Of a stretch of DNA of 64,000 nucleotides, positions 27,411 to 37,069 are shown piece after piece (the first letter of the stretch is position 1; every line of letters begins with the position of its first letter). Position numbers and translations under genes: made by a program. A model generated the notes under the pieces. The model was given only the letters and a program-made list of their open reading frames with translations. It did no database searches and was not told the origin of the DNA. The stretch is taken from positions 4,836,001 through 4,900,000 of the forward strand of contig NZ_JACHND010000001.1 in assembly GCF_014205275.1 (NCBI RefSeq). Direction: 5' to 3'. The stretch is from Sphaerisporangium siamense. GTDB taxonomy: Bacteria > Actinomycetota > Actinomycetes > Streptosporangiales > Streptosporangiaceae.

Positions 27411-28478
27411 ATGAAGGCACTCGTACTCGCCGGGGGCAAGGGGACGCGGCTGCGGCCGCTCACCCACACCTCGGCCAAGCAACTGGTCCCGGTCGCCAAC
27501 AAGCCGGTCCTCTTCTACGGGCTGGAGGCCATCCGGGACGCCGGCATCACCGAGGTCGGCGTCATCGTGGGCGACACCGGCGACGAGGTGCGGGCGGCCG
27601 TGGGGGACGGATCGGACTTCGGCCTCGTGGTCACCTACATCCCGCAGGACGCGCCCCTCGGCCTGGCGCACTGCGTCCTCATCGCCCGGGAGTTCCTCGC
27701 CGACGACCCCTTCGTCATGTACCTCGGCGACAACTTCCTGGTCGGCGGCATCACCGGGCTGGTGGACGCCTTCCGGCGCGGGCGCCACGACGCGCAGATC
27801 CTGCTGACCCCGGTGGCCGAGCCGCAGTACTACGGGGTCGCCGAGCTCGGCCCGCGCGGGGAGATCGTGGCCTTGCAGGAGAAGCCCGAACACCCGCGCA
27901 GCGACCTGGCGATCGTGGGCGTGTACACGTTCTCGCCCGCCGTGCACGACGCCGTGCGGGCGATCAGGCCGTCCGCGCGCGGCGAACTGGAGATCACCGA
28001 CGCGATCCAGTGGCTCGTGGACAACGGGTACGGCGTCCACTCGCACATGGTCGGCGGCTACTGGAAGGACACCGGCCGCCTCCAGGACATCCTGGAGTGC
28101 AACCGCATCGTCCTGGAGGCGGTCGAACCCGACCTCGGGGGCACGATCGACGCGCTGAGCGAGACGTCGGGGCGGGTGGTCGTGGAGCCCGGCGCGGTGG
28201 TGGAGAACTCGATCCTGCGCGGGCCCCTGGTGATCGGCGCCGACACCAAGATCGTCTCCTCGTACGTCGGCCCCTTCACCTCGATCGGCCGCGGCTGCGA
28301 GCTGCGCGACGCCGAGATCGAGTACTCGATCGTCCTGGACGGCTCCTCCGTGGACGGCGTCTCGCGGATCGCCCACTCCCTGATCGGCCGCAACGTCCAG
28401 GTCAGCCGCGCCTCCGGTGTCGCCAACACCCACGAGCTCATGGTCGGCGACCACAGCAGGATCCAGGTGAAGGTCTGA
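27411..28478 (+). CDS. rmlA: Glucose-1-phosphate thymidylyltransferase, long form
   Basis: 355 residues, ATG 27411 after AAGGA. Nucleotidyltransferase domain: LAGGKGTRLRPLTHTSAKQLVPVANKP at the N-terminus, MYLGDNFLVGG with the metal-binding Asp, and VGVYTFSP. A C-terminal left-handed beta-helix begins near residue 245 (VVVEPGAVVENSILRGPLVIG). This StrD-like long form makes dTDP-glucose from dTTP and glucose-1-phosphate, the substrate of RmlB at 33569. It is separated from its pathway partners WecE and RmlB by other genes, so the sugar pathway is scattered across this locus. Confidence 0.93.
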   Translation: MKALVLAGGKGTRLRPLTHTSAKQLVPVANKPVLFYGLEAIRDAGITEVGVIVGDTGDEVRAAVGDGSDFGLVVTYIPQDAPLGLAHCVLIAREFLADDPFVMYLGDNFLVGGITGLVDAFRRGRHDAQILLTPVAEPQYYGVAELGPRGEIVALQEKPEHPRSDLAIVGVYTFSPAVHDAVRAIRPSARGELEITDAIQWLVDNGYGVHSHMVGGYWKDTGRLQDILECNRIVLEAVEPDLGGTIDALSETSGRVVVEPGAVVENSILRGPLVIGADTKIVSSYVGPFTSIGRGCELRDAEIEYSIVLDGSSVDGVSRIAHSLIGRNVQVSRASGVANTHELMVGDHSRIQVKV

Positions 28479-28501
28479 GGATCCCCCTGCCACCGGGACG
28501 G

Positions 28502-28542
28502 GGCCGCCCGGCCGCCTTAGCGCGAAGGTGACCGGGCGGGCC
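28502..28542. terminator. Bulged hairpin between convergent genes
   Basis: GGCCGCCCGG at 28502-28511 pairs with 28532-28542, leaving one bulged G and a 20-base loop. It sits between the stop codons of the thymidylyltransferase and the ice-binding-like gene and could terminate both, though the large loop makes it weaker than the other hairpins. Confidence 0.35.
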
Positions 28543-28547
28543 GGGGC

Positions 28548-30104
28548 TCATGCCGAGGAGGGCGTGAAGACCACGTCGATCCAGTAGTTGGACGCCTGGA
28601 AGGTGTTGGTCGGGAAGGCATTGCTCCCGCCGTACTGGTAGACGCCGTTGCCGCCGTCCGCGCCGTCCGCGGGCGCGAGCAGCGGGGCATTGTCATATTG
28701 GACGGTGAAGTACGGGCGGGTGACCGAATAGAAGCCCACGTTGGTCAGGCAGCTCGCCACATAGGTGGTGTTCGCGCTGATCGCGACGGGGGACGCGAAG
28801 TTCGCCTGCTGCCAGCCGCTGGCGGTCTCACCGGTGAAGGTCGCGCTGGCCAGCGACGTCCCGTTGCCCGTCCACAGGGTCCCGACATGGGCGCCGGTGT
28901 TCTGCGCCCCCTTGTAGAACCGGATGCCGCTGACGGTCCCGGCCGTGGTGGCCCGGAACTTCACCCCGACCACGACCGCCCGGTTGTCCTGGTAGGACGC
29001 CACCGCCGGTGTCGTCGTGCTGCTCCACAGGCTCGCGGAGACGTTCTGGGCCAGGACGCTCGACTTGCTCGGGGCGAAATGCACGAGCGCCTCGTGGTCG
29101 AAGGTGTCGCCGCCCAGGTAGACGGCCTGGACCTGGTGGGTTCCCACGGACAGGGAGGAGGTGCTGAAGGTGGCCACGCCGGAGGCGTCGAGGAAGCCGG
29201 AGCCGAGGGTCGTCGTCCCCTCCTTGAACAGCACCTGGCCCTGCGGGACCAGCGAGCCGCTGACCGCGCTCACCGTGGCCGTGAACGTCACCACCTGGTT
29301 GCGCGCGACGGGGTTGGCCGACGAGCTGAGGGTCGTCGTGGTCGCCGGCTCGACGGGCACGGCGATGCGGGTCGCCGGGCCGTTGGTGGTGCCGGCCAGG
29401 ATGACGTTGGCGTTGATGGTGAACAGCCGGCCGAAGACCGACGCGCCCGAGAGCGCCTGCGCGGTGTTGGCCGCCATGACGGTGCCGCGGAACGTGGAGT
29501 TGACGCCGAGCGTCGCCGAGTCGGTCGCCTGCCAGAACACGTTCTTGGCCTGCGCGCCGTTGATGAGCGCGATGTTGCTCACCGTCGCCGTGGTGAGCGT
29601 GGATGACGTGAAGATGAACTCCGCGTCCGGCTCGCCCTGGGCGTCGAGGGTGAGCGTCCCGGTGATGGTGAACGCGCCGCCGGTCGGCGTGTAGATGCCC
29701 GGCCCCTTGGTCGTCCCGCCGAGTTCGGCGGCCACCGTGGTGACCGGCGTCCGGCCGGCGATGTCGTTGTAGGCGGCGAGCATGGCGGTCCTGGCCGTGG
29801 CGGCGGTGGCGTCACCGGCGTGCGTCGTGCCGGTCACCGTGCCCGGCGGGAAGCCGGTCACCGTGCTGCCGGGACTCACGCCGAGGTCGCCGGTGACGGC
29901 GGTGAAGTTGTTGTTGTTGACCGCGCTTCCGCCGAGGACGGCGAACGAGGCGGCCGAGCCGAGGTTCACCGGCGCCCGCCGCGCCGCGTTCGCGGTCAGC
30001 GGTGTCGCGAGGAGCACGGCGGTCGTGAAGACGGCCGTGAGCGCCGTCACCCAGGCGCGACCGGCGCCCGGCCGCGCGGCCCGAAAAGGAGTTCTGTATT
30101 TCAT
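28548..30104 (-). CDS. Secreted ice-binding-like (DUF3494) protein with Ig and DUF4082 domains
   Basis: 518 residues, ATG 30104 after GAAGGA. Signal peptide 1-40 ends TANA/ARR. A DUF3494 (ice-binding-protein-like beta-solenoid) domain spans about 45-245, with LGSAASFAVLGGSAVNN, TVTGDLGVSPGSTVTGFPPG and AKNVFWQATDSATLG. An Ig-like repeat of Big_3/5 type (TTTTLSSSANPVARNQVV) follows to about 345. A DUF4082 domain (VVVGVKFRATTAGTVSGIRFYKG) completes it. Similar DUF3494 proteins outside cold settings act as adhesins or surface proteins. The same DUF4082 domain occurs twice in the divergent neighbour, so the pair likely share a surface role. Confidence 0.82.
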   Translation of the reverse strand: MKYRTPFRAARPGAGRAWVTALTAVFTTAVLLATPLTANAARRAPVNLGSAASFAVLGGSAVNNNNFTAVTGDLGVSPGSTVTGFPPGTVTGTTHAGDATAATARTAMLAAYNDIAGRTPVTTVAAELGGTTKGPGIYTPTGGAFTITGTLTLDAQGEPDAEFIFTSSTLTTATVSNIALINGAQAKNVFWQATDSATLGVNSTFRGTVMAANTAQALSGASVFGRLFTINANVILAGTTNGPATRIAVPVEPATTTTLSSSANPVARNQVVTFTATVSAVSGSLVPQGQVLFKEGTTTLGSGFLDASGVATFSTSSLSVGTHQVQAVYLGGDTFDHEALVHFAPSKSSVLAQNVSASLWSSTTTPAVASYQDNRAVVVGVKFRATTAGTVSGIRFYKGAQNTGAHVGTLWTGNGTSLASATFTGETASGWQQANFASPVAISANTTYVASCLTNVGFYSVTRPYFTVQYDNAPLLAPADGADGGNGVYQYGGSNAFPTNTFQASNYWIDVVFTPSSA

Positions 30105-30450
30105 CAAGTGTCCTTCATCCCCGATATGGAGTGATGCGGCATATGAATGCGTAGCCGCTGCCACCGATTCTGGTGACGTCTCGGGGGGGCGATATGCGGG
30201 GCGCGCCCGGTGCTCCGGTAAAGGGCGGTGCATTTCTTTTGCCGAAAACTCGGATGTCGTGCTAAAGGGCCGCAGGGGTACGGGCAAACATCGGTCGGTC
30301 TGTCGCGACACGGAAATTATGTCGCCGTTCCTGCGGGCGCCGCGCCGTTACGATCCTGCCGAAGCCTGAGCTTTTGGGCCCGTCCCGCACGCTCACGGGG
30401 CTTCGCGTGGCCTGCGGGGGCGGTCACGGATCGTGGCAAGGGGAGCGCTC
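30105..30450. other. Divergent intergenic region
   Basis: 346 bp between the two DUF4082 protein genes. It contains the 10-bp palindrome TGTCGCGACA at 30301-30310 and CATATG near 30140, but no matched pair of boxes that I can assign. The region should carry both promoters. No gene is supported. Confidence 0.4.
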
Positions 30451-33390
30451 GTGGCGGATCGTGTGGGAATGTCGAGGCCATGGTGGTGGGCGTTTCGGGG
30501 GGTGTCGGCCGCCTTCCTGGCGGTGGTGCTCGCCACGTCGGGCCCGTTCGGAGCGGCGTGGGCCGGGACGCGGCCCTCGCACGGGGGACACGGCCGGATG
30601 GCGGCCGCCTGCCCGCCGACCTCGGTCATCTGCCTGGAGAACAGCCTTCCCGGCAATCCCGCCAGCGAGTGGGACATCGTCGGCGGCGCGGGCGACCCCT
30701 CGATCCAGGGGTACGCCACCCAGATGAGCGTCACCCCGGGCGAGACGGTGGACTTCAAGGTGGCCACCAACGCGACGAGCTACCGCCTGGACATCTACCG
30801 CATCGGCTACTACGGCGGCATGGGCGCCCGGAAGATGGCGACGGTCAACCCGTCCGTCCCGCTGCCGCAGACCCAGCCGACCTGCGCGAGCGACTCCACC
30901 ACCGGGCTGGTCGACTGCGGCAACTGGGCGGTCTCGGCCTCGTGGGCGGTGCCGGCCGACGCCGTCTCCGGGGTCTACACCGCCAAACTGGTGGGGACGG
31001 ACGGCAGCACGGGGGCCAGCCAGATCATGTTCGTCGTCCGGGACGACACGCGAGGCTCCACCCTGCTCATGCAGACCTCCGACGCGACCTGGCAGGCGTA
31101 CAACACCTACGGCGGCAACAGCCTGTACGCCGGCCAGCCCGCCGGCCGCGCCTACAAGGTCAGCTACAACCGGCCGGTCCTCACCCGCAACGCCAACCTC
31201 TCGCCGCAGAGCTTCTTCTTCAACTCCGAGTACCCGATGGTCCGCTGGCTGGAGGCCAACGGCTACGACGTCAGCTACACCACCAACGTCGACACCGCCT
31301 CGCGCCCGGCCGAACTGCTGGAGCACAAGACGTTCCTGTCGGTGGGCCACGACGAGTACTGGTCCAACGACATGCGCGCCAACGTGGAGAACGCCCGGAA
31401 CAACGGGGTCAACCTCGCCTTCTTCTCCGGCAACGAGATCTTCTGGAAGACGCGGTGGGAGCCCAGCATCGACGGGACGACGACGCCGTTCCGCACGCTG
31501 GTCTGCTACAAGGAGACGATCGCCAACGCCAAGATCGACCCCAGCCCGCAGTGGACCGGCACCTGGCGCGACCCCCGCTTCTCCCCGCCGTCGGACGGCG
31601 GCCGGCCGGAGAACGCCCTGACCGGCACCCTTTTCATGGTCAACGGCATCGCCAGCGACGCGACCGTCGTCCCGGCCGAGTTCGCGAGCATGCGGGAGTG
31701 GAAGAACACCAGTATCGCCGGCCTGCAACCCGGGCAGACGGTCGTGTTCCCCACGGGGGTGCTCGGCTACGAATGGGACGAGGCGCCGGACAACCCCACC
31801 CGGCCTCCGGGGCTCGTGAACATGTCCAAGACCACGGTCATCCTCACGAGCAGGTACCTGCTGAACGAGGGCAACGTCTACGGCGCCGGGGTGGCGACGA
31901 ACAAGGTCACCCTCTACAAGCACACCAGCGGCGCGCTCGTGCTGGGCACCGGCACCACCCAGTGGTCCTGGGGCCTGGACGCCAACCACGACCGGCCCGG
32001 CACCCCCACCGACATCGCGATGCAGCAGTTCACGGTCAACGTCCTGGCCGACATGGCGGCGCAGCCCGCGAGCATCCAGACGGGCCTCGTCCCCGCGACC
32101 CCTTCGACGGACACCTCGCCTCCCACGGCGGCGATCACGAGCCCGGCGGGCGGCGCGTCCCTGACGAGCGGCACGGCCACCGTCATCCAGGGAACCGCCG
32201 CCGACACCGGAGGCGGTGTCGTGTCCGCCATCGAGGTCTCGCTGGACGGCGGCGCGACCTGGAAGCAGGCCACCGGGCGTGACACCTGGCAGTACACCTG
32301 GACGCCCACCCAGGCCGGACCGGCGACGATCATGGCGCGGGCCGTCGACGACATCGGCAACATCCAGCCGGTTCCGGCCTCGGTGAACGTGAACGTGACC
32401 GCCACCACCACCCTCACCATCTGGCCCGCCACCCAGGTGCCCGCCATCGTGACGCACCCCGACCCCAACTCCGTGGAGCTCGGGGTGAAGTTCCGCACCA
32501 CCACCGCGGGCACCATCAACGGCATCCGGTTCTACAAGGGCCCGTTCAACACCGGCACGCACATCGGCAACCTGTGGAGCTCGACCGGGCAGCTCCTGGC
32601 ACGGGCGACGTTCACCAACGAGACCGACAGCGGCTGGCAGTCGGTGACCTTCTCCACCCCCGTGCAGGTGACCCCCAACACCACCTATGTGGCGTCGTAC
32701 TTCGACCCGCAGGGCATGTACTCCAAGAACACGCCGTACTTCACCCAGGCGGTGGTGAGCGGGCCGCTCACCGCCCTCGCGGACGGCACCGACGGCGGCA
32801 ACGGGGTGTACACGTACTCCGGGAGCACGACCTTCCCGGTGAACACCTACCAGGCGAGCAACTACTGGACGGACATCATCTTCGCGCCGGCCGCGCCGGC
32901 CACGACGGTCAGCCTGTGGAACGACGCGACGATCCCGGCGAACCCGGCCTGGGGCGACCCCAACTCGGTGGTGCTCGGCGTGAAGTTCCGGGCCTCGGCC
33001 GACGGAGTGATCAAGGGCGTCCGGTTCTACAAGGGCCCGGGGAACACCGGGACGCACATCGGGAGCCTGTGGAGCAACACCGGCCAGCTGCTCGCCAGCG
33101 CCACCTTCACCGGCGAGACCGCGTCCGGCTGGCAGCAGGTGACTTTCCAGAACCCGGTCTCGATCACCGCCGGCACGACCTACGTCGCCTCCTACCTCGC
33201 CCCGGCGGGCAACTACGCGACGAACCGGCCCTACTTCACCACGTCGTACGTGAACGGGCCGCTGACCGCGCTCGCGAGCGGCACGGACGGGCCGAACGGC
33301 GTCTACGCCTACAGTTCGGTGAACACGTTCCCCAGCCAGACCTTCCAGATGACCAACTACTGGGTCGACGTGCTCTTCACCGCCTCGTGA
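30451..33390 (+). CDS. Secreted dimethylformamidase-beta-like protein with two DUF4082 domains
   Basis: 979 residues from GTG 30451, six bases after GGGAG; GTG 30433 is six codons upstream. A signal sequence lies near residues 10-40 (ending GAAWAG). A large domain of about 65-540 resembles the N,N-dimethylformamidase beta-subunit-like family: YRLDIYRIGYYGGMGAR, FNSEYPMVRWLEANGYDVSY, LSVGHDEYWSNDMR and FFSGNEIFWKTRWE. An Ig-like domain (TSPPTAAITSPAGGASL) covers about 555-650. Two DUF4082 domains follow, at about 660-820 and 830-979, each with GVKFR, GxRFYKGPxNTGTHIG and a terminal NYW.D.xF motif. Enzyme activity is not established for this extracellular group; it may be a glycan- or surface-binding protein. 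Confidence 0.82.
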   Translation: MADRVGMSRPWWWAFRGVSAAFLAVVLATSGPFGAAWAGTRPSHGGHGRMAAACPPTSVICLENSLPGNPASEWDIVGGAGDPSIQGYATQMSVTPGETVDFKVATNATSYRLDIYRIGYYGGMGARKMATVNPSVPLPQTQPTCASDSTTGLVDCGNWAVSASWAVPADAVSGVYTAKLVGTDGSTGASQIMFVVRDDTRGSTLLMQTSDATWQAYNTYGGNSLYAGQPAGRAYKVSYNRPVLTRNANLSPQSFFFNSEYPMVRWLEANGYDVSYTTNVDTASRPAELLEHKTFLSVGHDEYWSNDMRANVENARNNGVNLAFFSGNEIFWKTRWEPSIDGTTTPFRTLVCYKETIANAKIDPSPQWTGTWRDPRFSPPSDGGRPENALTGTLFMVNGIASDATVVPAEFASMREWKNTSIAGLQPGQTVVFPTGVLGYEWDEAPDNPTRPPGLVNMSKTTVILTSRYLLNEGNVYGAGVATNKVTLYKHTSGALVLGTGTTQWSWGLDANHDRPGTPTDIAMQQFTVNVLADMAAQPASIQTGLVPATPSTDTSPPTAAITSPAGGASLTSGTATVIQGTAADTGGGVVSAIEVSLDGGATWKQATGRDTWQYTWTPTQAGPATIMARAVDDIGNIQPVPASVNVNVTATTTLTIWPATQVPAIVTHPDPNSVELGVKFRTTTAGTINGIRFYKGPFNTGTHIGNLWSSTGQLLARATFTNETDSGWQSVTFSTPVQVTPNTTYVASYFDPQGMYSKNTPYFTQAVVSGPLTALADGTDGGNGVYTYSGSTTFPVNTYQASNYWTDIIFAPAAPATTVSLWNDATIPANPAWGDPNSVVLGVKFRASADGVIKGVRFYKGPGNTGTHIGSLWSNTGQLLASATFTGETASGWQQVTFQNPVSITAGTTYVASYLAPAGNYATNRPYFTTSYVNGPLTALASGTDGPNGVYAYSSVNTFPSQTFQMTNYWVDVLFTAS

Positions 33391-33515
33391 CGGCCGCGAC
33401 GCCGCCCGCCTCCCGGCCCGGCAAGGTGTCCCGCGCGTTTCGGCAAAGGCGCGAGCGGGCGCGGGCCCGCGGTTCCGCCCCCGCCGTAGGTTGAGCCCGT
33501 CATGATCGGGACGGA

Positions 33516-33544
33516 CGGCCCGCCGCCGCTTCGGCGGCGGGCCG
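33516..33544 (+). terminator. 13-bp hairpin upstream of rmlB
   Basis: CGGCCCGCCGCCG at 33516-33528 pairs perfectly with 33532-33544 around a CTT loop. It is 126 bases after the DUF4082 gene stop and 24 bases before the rmlB start. A terminator for the upstream gene or an attenuator in the rmlB leader are both possible. Confidence 0.5.
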
Positions 33545-33568
33545 CCGGGCGAGACGAAAGGCGAGCGT

Positions 33569-34555
33569 GTGAAGATCCTCGTCACCGGCGGGGCCGGGTT
33601 CATCGGCTCCCACTTTGTGCGCGCCCTGCTGAATGGCGCCTACCCCGGCTACGAGGACGCGCGGGTGACCGTCCTCGACAAGCTCACCTACGCCGGCAAC
33701 CCGGCGAACCTCGCCCCCGTGGCCGCGAACCCGCGTTTCACGTTCGTCCGCGGCGACATCGCCGACCCGCGCGTCACCGCCGGCGTCGTCCCGGGCCACG
33801 ACGTGGTGGTCAACTTCGCCGCCGAGACCCACGTCGACCGCTCCATCGCCGGGGCGGCCGACTTCGTCCTGTCCAACGTGCTCGGCACGCAGACGCTGCT
33901 GCAGGCCGCCCTGGACGCCGGGGTGCGCACCGTCGTGCAGGTCTCCACCGACGAGGTGTACGGCTCGATCGACCAGGGCGCGTGGGACGAGGACGAGCCG
34001 CTGCTGCCGAACTCCCCCTACTCCGCCGCCAAGGCCGGCGCCGACCTGCTGTGCCGCGCCTACCACCGCACCTACGGCCTGGACGTCCGGGTGACGCGCT
34101 GCTCCAACAACTACGGCCCCTACCAGTACCCCGAGAAGCTCATCCCGCTCGTCGTCACCAACCTGCTCGACGGCGACCGCGTGCCGCTGTACGGCGACGG
34201 GCTCAACGTCCGTGAGTGGCTGCACGTCGACGACCACTGCCGGGCGGTCCGGCTCGTGCTGGAGAAGGGCTCGCCCGGCGAGGTGTACAACGTCGGCGGC
34301 GGCGTCGAGCTGACCAACCGCGCGCTGGTCGCCATGCTGCTGGAGGCGTTCGACGCCGGCTGGGAGGTGGTCGACCACGTGACCGACCGTCCCGGGCACG
34401 ACCGCCGGTACTCCGTCGACAGCGGGAAGATCCGGGCCGTCGGGTACGAGCCCCTGGTCCGGTTCGACCAGGGGCTCGACGAGGTGGTGCGCTGGTACAC
34501 GGCCAACCAGGCGTGGTGGCGGCCGCTGAAGCGCCGCTCAGGAGGGCTCGCCTGA
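33569..34555 (+). CDS. rmlB: dTDP-glucose 4,6-dehydratase
   Basis: 328 residues from GTG 33569. Extended SDR with GGAGFIGSHF (NAD binding), HVDRSIAGAADF, the catalytic STDEVYGS giving Thr-Asp-Glu, and YSAAKAGADLL with Tyr/Lys. RCSNNYGPYQYPEKLIPL and GLNVREWLHVDDHC are diagnostic of RmlB. It makes dTDP-4-keto-6-deoxyglucose, the precursor for the WecE-like transaminase at 23921. No RmlC or RmlD genes lie in the window, so the intermediate is probably used for the amino sugar rather than rhamnose. It overlaps the convergent membrane protein gene by 18 bases. Confidence 0.95.
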   Translation: MKILVTGGAGFIGSHFVRALLNGAYPGYEDARVTVLDKLTYAGNPANLAPVAANPRFTFVRGDIADPRVTAGVVPGHDVVVNFAAETHVDRSIAGAADFVLSNVLGTQTLLQAALDAGVRTVVQVSTDEVYGSIDQGAWDEDEPLLPNSPYSAAKAGADLLCRAYHRTYGLDVRVTRCSNNYGPYQYPEKLIPLVVTNLLDGDRVPLYGDGLNVREWLHVDDHCRAVRLVLEKGSPGEVYNVGGGVELTNRALVAMLLEAFDAGWEVVDHVTDRPGHDRRYSVDSGKIRAVGYEPLVRFDQGLDEVVRWYTANQAWWRPLKRRSGGLA

Positions 34556-36928
34556 GGCCATCGGGCCCCGGGCCGGGTCCGGCAGCCGGTAGACCGCGTA
34601 GTCGCCGTACCGCGCCTGGAAGGACGCGAAGCGCCCCACCATCTCCGGACGGCCGAGGAGCCGCTCGTCGGCGACCAGCCAGCGCACCCCGTACCGCTCC
34701 CGCAGCGCCTCCACCCCCCGCGCCGAGGGCGCCTCGAAGACGGCGTCGTTGGCGCGCAGGCGCGCCGCGTCCCAGAAGGGCCGCTCGGTGAACGGCAGGT
34801 CGCGCCCGCTCCGGTCCAGGTTGGCGGCGGTGTAGGCCCAGCCCTCCACCAGCACGCGCCGCTCGGTCATGGCCGACACCCAGAAGTGGCGGCTGTCGCA
34901 CGGCCGCTCGTGCCCCCACAGGCAGTGGGCGTTCGTGGCGACCACATCGCCGGGACCGGCGTGCCCGCGCAGCCACCGCGCGGCCGCCATCGCGCCGCGC
35001 GGGATCTGCTCGGGCACGGGATGGTCGCCGGCGTTCAGGTTGCTGTCGGCGCCGTGCCCCAGATGGTCCAGCACACGCGCCTGCCAGGCCGCGGGCACAC
35101 CGGCGGCCGACACCGCCACGATCAGCAGCGCCCGGGCGGCCGCACGCCTCGGGCCCGACATCGACGCCGCCACCAGCGACGCGGCGCCGATGAACAGGAG
35201 AAGGACGGCGAACGGCAGGAACGGGCCCACGCTCCTCTCCCCGGGCGGCAGCGGCACCTGGACGCCGCAGGCCACCCGCACCAGGGTCGCCGCCGCGACT
35301 CCCGCCAGGCACGCGACGATGATCGCCCTCATCCCCGGCCGGCCCGCCCGCACGGCGGTGACCAGGCCGTACACCGCCAGCACCGCCAGGTACGGGTAGC
35401 ACGACTGCAGGAAGTACCCCTGGTTCAGGTCGCCCTCGCTGCCGAGCAGCAGCATCAGCCCGGCGCCCGCCGCCGACAGACCGGCCATCAGCGTCACGCC
35501 CGGGCGCAGCAGCAGCGGCGGCCGGGCGAGCAGCCCGAGCGCCCCGCACCACGTCACCCCCCAGCACGTCAGGAACACCAGCGCGAACCCGGCCACCAGT
35601 CCGGTCGCGGCGGGCCGTCCCGCCAGCTCCGCCCACGTCGCGCGCACCACCGACAGCGGCTCGACCGTCATGCCCAGCCGGGCCCCGCCGAACAGCACGA
35701 CCTGTGCGAAGGCCAGCGTGCCCGCCGTCATGCCGAGCGCCGCGAGCGCGGCCCGCGGGAGACGGCGCAGCCGCACCGCCTCCACGGCCGTCACCAGCGC
35801 CAGGGCCGCCGCGAGCAGCGGAAGGTAGGGCGCCTTGGCCCCCATCACCGCCACCAGCAGCAGGGCCAGCAGCGCCCACCGGGCACGGCCGCCGCCCGGC
35901 CGCACGAGCAGGTCGGCGAGCAGCAGCATCACGGGGGCGAAAAGCAGGGCGCCGAACGTCTGCGTCGGGCTGTTCCACGGCACGTGCAGCACGCCGGTCC
36001 AGCGCAGCAGGCCGTTGGCGTTGGCGTACAGGCTCGGCGCCGCCACCAGCAGCGTCCCGGCGACGGCCATGGCGCCCGCCGCCGCCGAGCCGGCGACCCG
36101 GCGCCCCGTCAGGCCCACCAGGACCGCGAAGGCCACCAGCATGGGCAGCACGGACAGGCGCGTGAGCAGCGTCAGCGGCTCCACCCCGGTGATCCAGCTC
36201 GACGCCGCCAGGTGCGCGTAGGCGAACCAGTGGTAGTTCAGCGGCTCCCCGGCCACGAACGGCACCTGCGGCGGCACGTGGTGGCGCAGCTCGCCTGCCA
36301 GCGACAGGTGGAACGGCAGGTCGGCGTGCGCCCAGCCCGCCTCCGGCCAGGCCGGCGCGACCACCCGGAAACAGATGAAGGCGCTCCACGCGGTCAGGTA
36401 CACCACCGTCCCCGCCGCGAACCACCGCTCCCAGGCGGCGACGGCCGGGCGCGGGCGTGCCCTCCAGAACGGCCGCAGCCGGGGGACCAGCAGGAACGCG
36501 GCGTAGACCGCGGCCGGCCATGCCAGGACGAGCAGGGGCGCGCCGGCGGCCCGCGCGGCGATGTAGGCGAGCACCTCGGCCGCGTAGCCGATCGTCAGCC
36601 CGAGCGCGAGGTCCTCGGGCAGGGAGCGTCGGGCGCGGTAGGCGGCCCGCGCCAGCAGCGTCCCCGGCACCGCGACGCACACGGCCAGGTAGGCGCAGAA
36701 GGACGCCAGGTCCCTGGCCGAGACCCCGTAGTGGGCCAGCACCGCGACAGGGAAGCCGCCCGCCACCACGCCGGGCGCCCACCGCGAGGCCGCCGCGCCC
36801 CATCCCCGTGAGCCGGCCGTGCGGCCCCGGGGCGCCGGAGCGGCGGCGCCGGGGGAGGGACTGCCGGTCGGCGCGACCGGCGCGATCCGGCCGCGCGCGG
36901 TGGCGCCGGCCGGCGGATTCGTCGTCAT
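34538..36928 (-). CDS. Large GT-C-like polytopic membrane protein (copy 2)
   Basis: 796 residues, ATG 36928. It has the same plan as the protein at 19677-22169: Pro/Ala-rich N-terminus, many helices, and a C-terminal extracytoplasmic domain. Diagnostic matches between copies include LALGLTIGYAAEVLAYIAARA, LPFHLSLAGELRHHV, LNYHWFAYAHLAASSW, NSPTQTFGALLFAP, TNAHCLWGHERPCD, MTERRVLVEGWAYT and YGDYAVYRLPD. The histidines and acidic residues in the first external loop are conserved in both. It probably transfers a sugar from a polyprenyl phosphate, or acts on glycan chains outside the membrane. No direct functional evidence. Confidence 0.8.
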   Translation of the reverse strand: MTTNPPAGATARGRIAPVAPTGSPSPGAAAPAPRGRTAGSRGWGAAASRWAPGVVAGGFPVAVLAHYGVSARDLASFCAYLAVCVAVPGTLLARAAYRARRSLPEDLALGLTIGYAAEVLAYIAARAAGAPLLVLAWPAAVYAAFLLVPRLRPFWRARPRPAVAAWERWFAAGTVVYLTAWSAFICFRVVAPAWPEAGWAHADLPFHLSLAGELRHHVPPQVPFVAGEPLNYHWFAYAHLAASSWITGVEPLTLLTRLSVLPMLVAFAVLVGLTGRRVAGSAAAGAMAVAGTLLVAAPSLYANANGLLRWTGVLHVPWNSPTQTFGALLFAPVMLLLADLLVRPGGGRARWALLALLLVAVMGAKAPYLPLLAAALALVTAVEAVRLRRLPRAALAALGMTAGTLAFAQVVLFGGARLGMTVEPLSVVRATWAELAGRPAATGLVAGFALVFLTCWGVTWCGALGLLARPPLLLRPGVTLMAGLSAAGAGLMLLLGSEGDLNQGYFLQSCYPYLAVLAVYGLVTAVRAGRPGMRAIIVACLAGVAAATLVRVACGVQVPLPPGERSVGPFLPFAVLLLFIGAASLVAASMSGPRRAAARALLIVAVSAAGVPAAWQARVLDHLGHGADSNLNAGDHPVPEQIPRGAMAAARWLRGHAGPGDVVATNAHCLWGHERPCDSRHFWVSAMTERRVLVEGWAYTAANLDRSGRDLPFTERPFWDAARLRANDAVFEAPSARGVEALRERYGVRWLVADERLLGRPEMVGRFASFQARYGDYAVYRLPDPARGPMASGEPS

Positions 36929-37069
36929 GGGCGAAAGCTAGGGGCCCTGACCTGCCGGAACGTGTGCGGACGCCCTCAGGCGACGATCTTCTTACCGGCC
37001 TTTTATCCCCGTCTCGCCCGCCACGCGGCCCGGGGCGCCCCCCAATGCCGCCCCGGGTGCGGCGTCAGG

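Noticed and set aside
30424-33603. 1059-codon frame on the minus strand opposite the DUF4082 protein gene
   Set aside because: It is Gly/Arg/His/Val-rich without any family motif; the plus-strand frame has a signal peptide and domain signatures.
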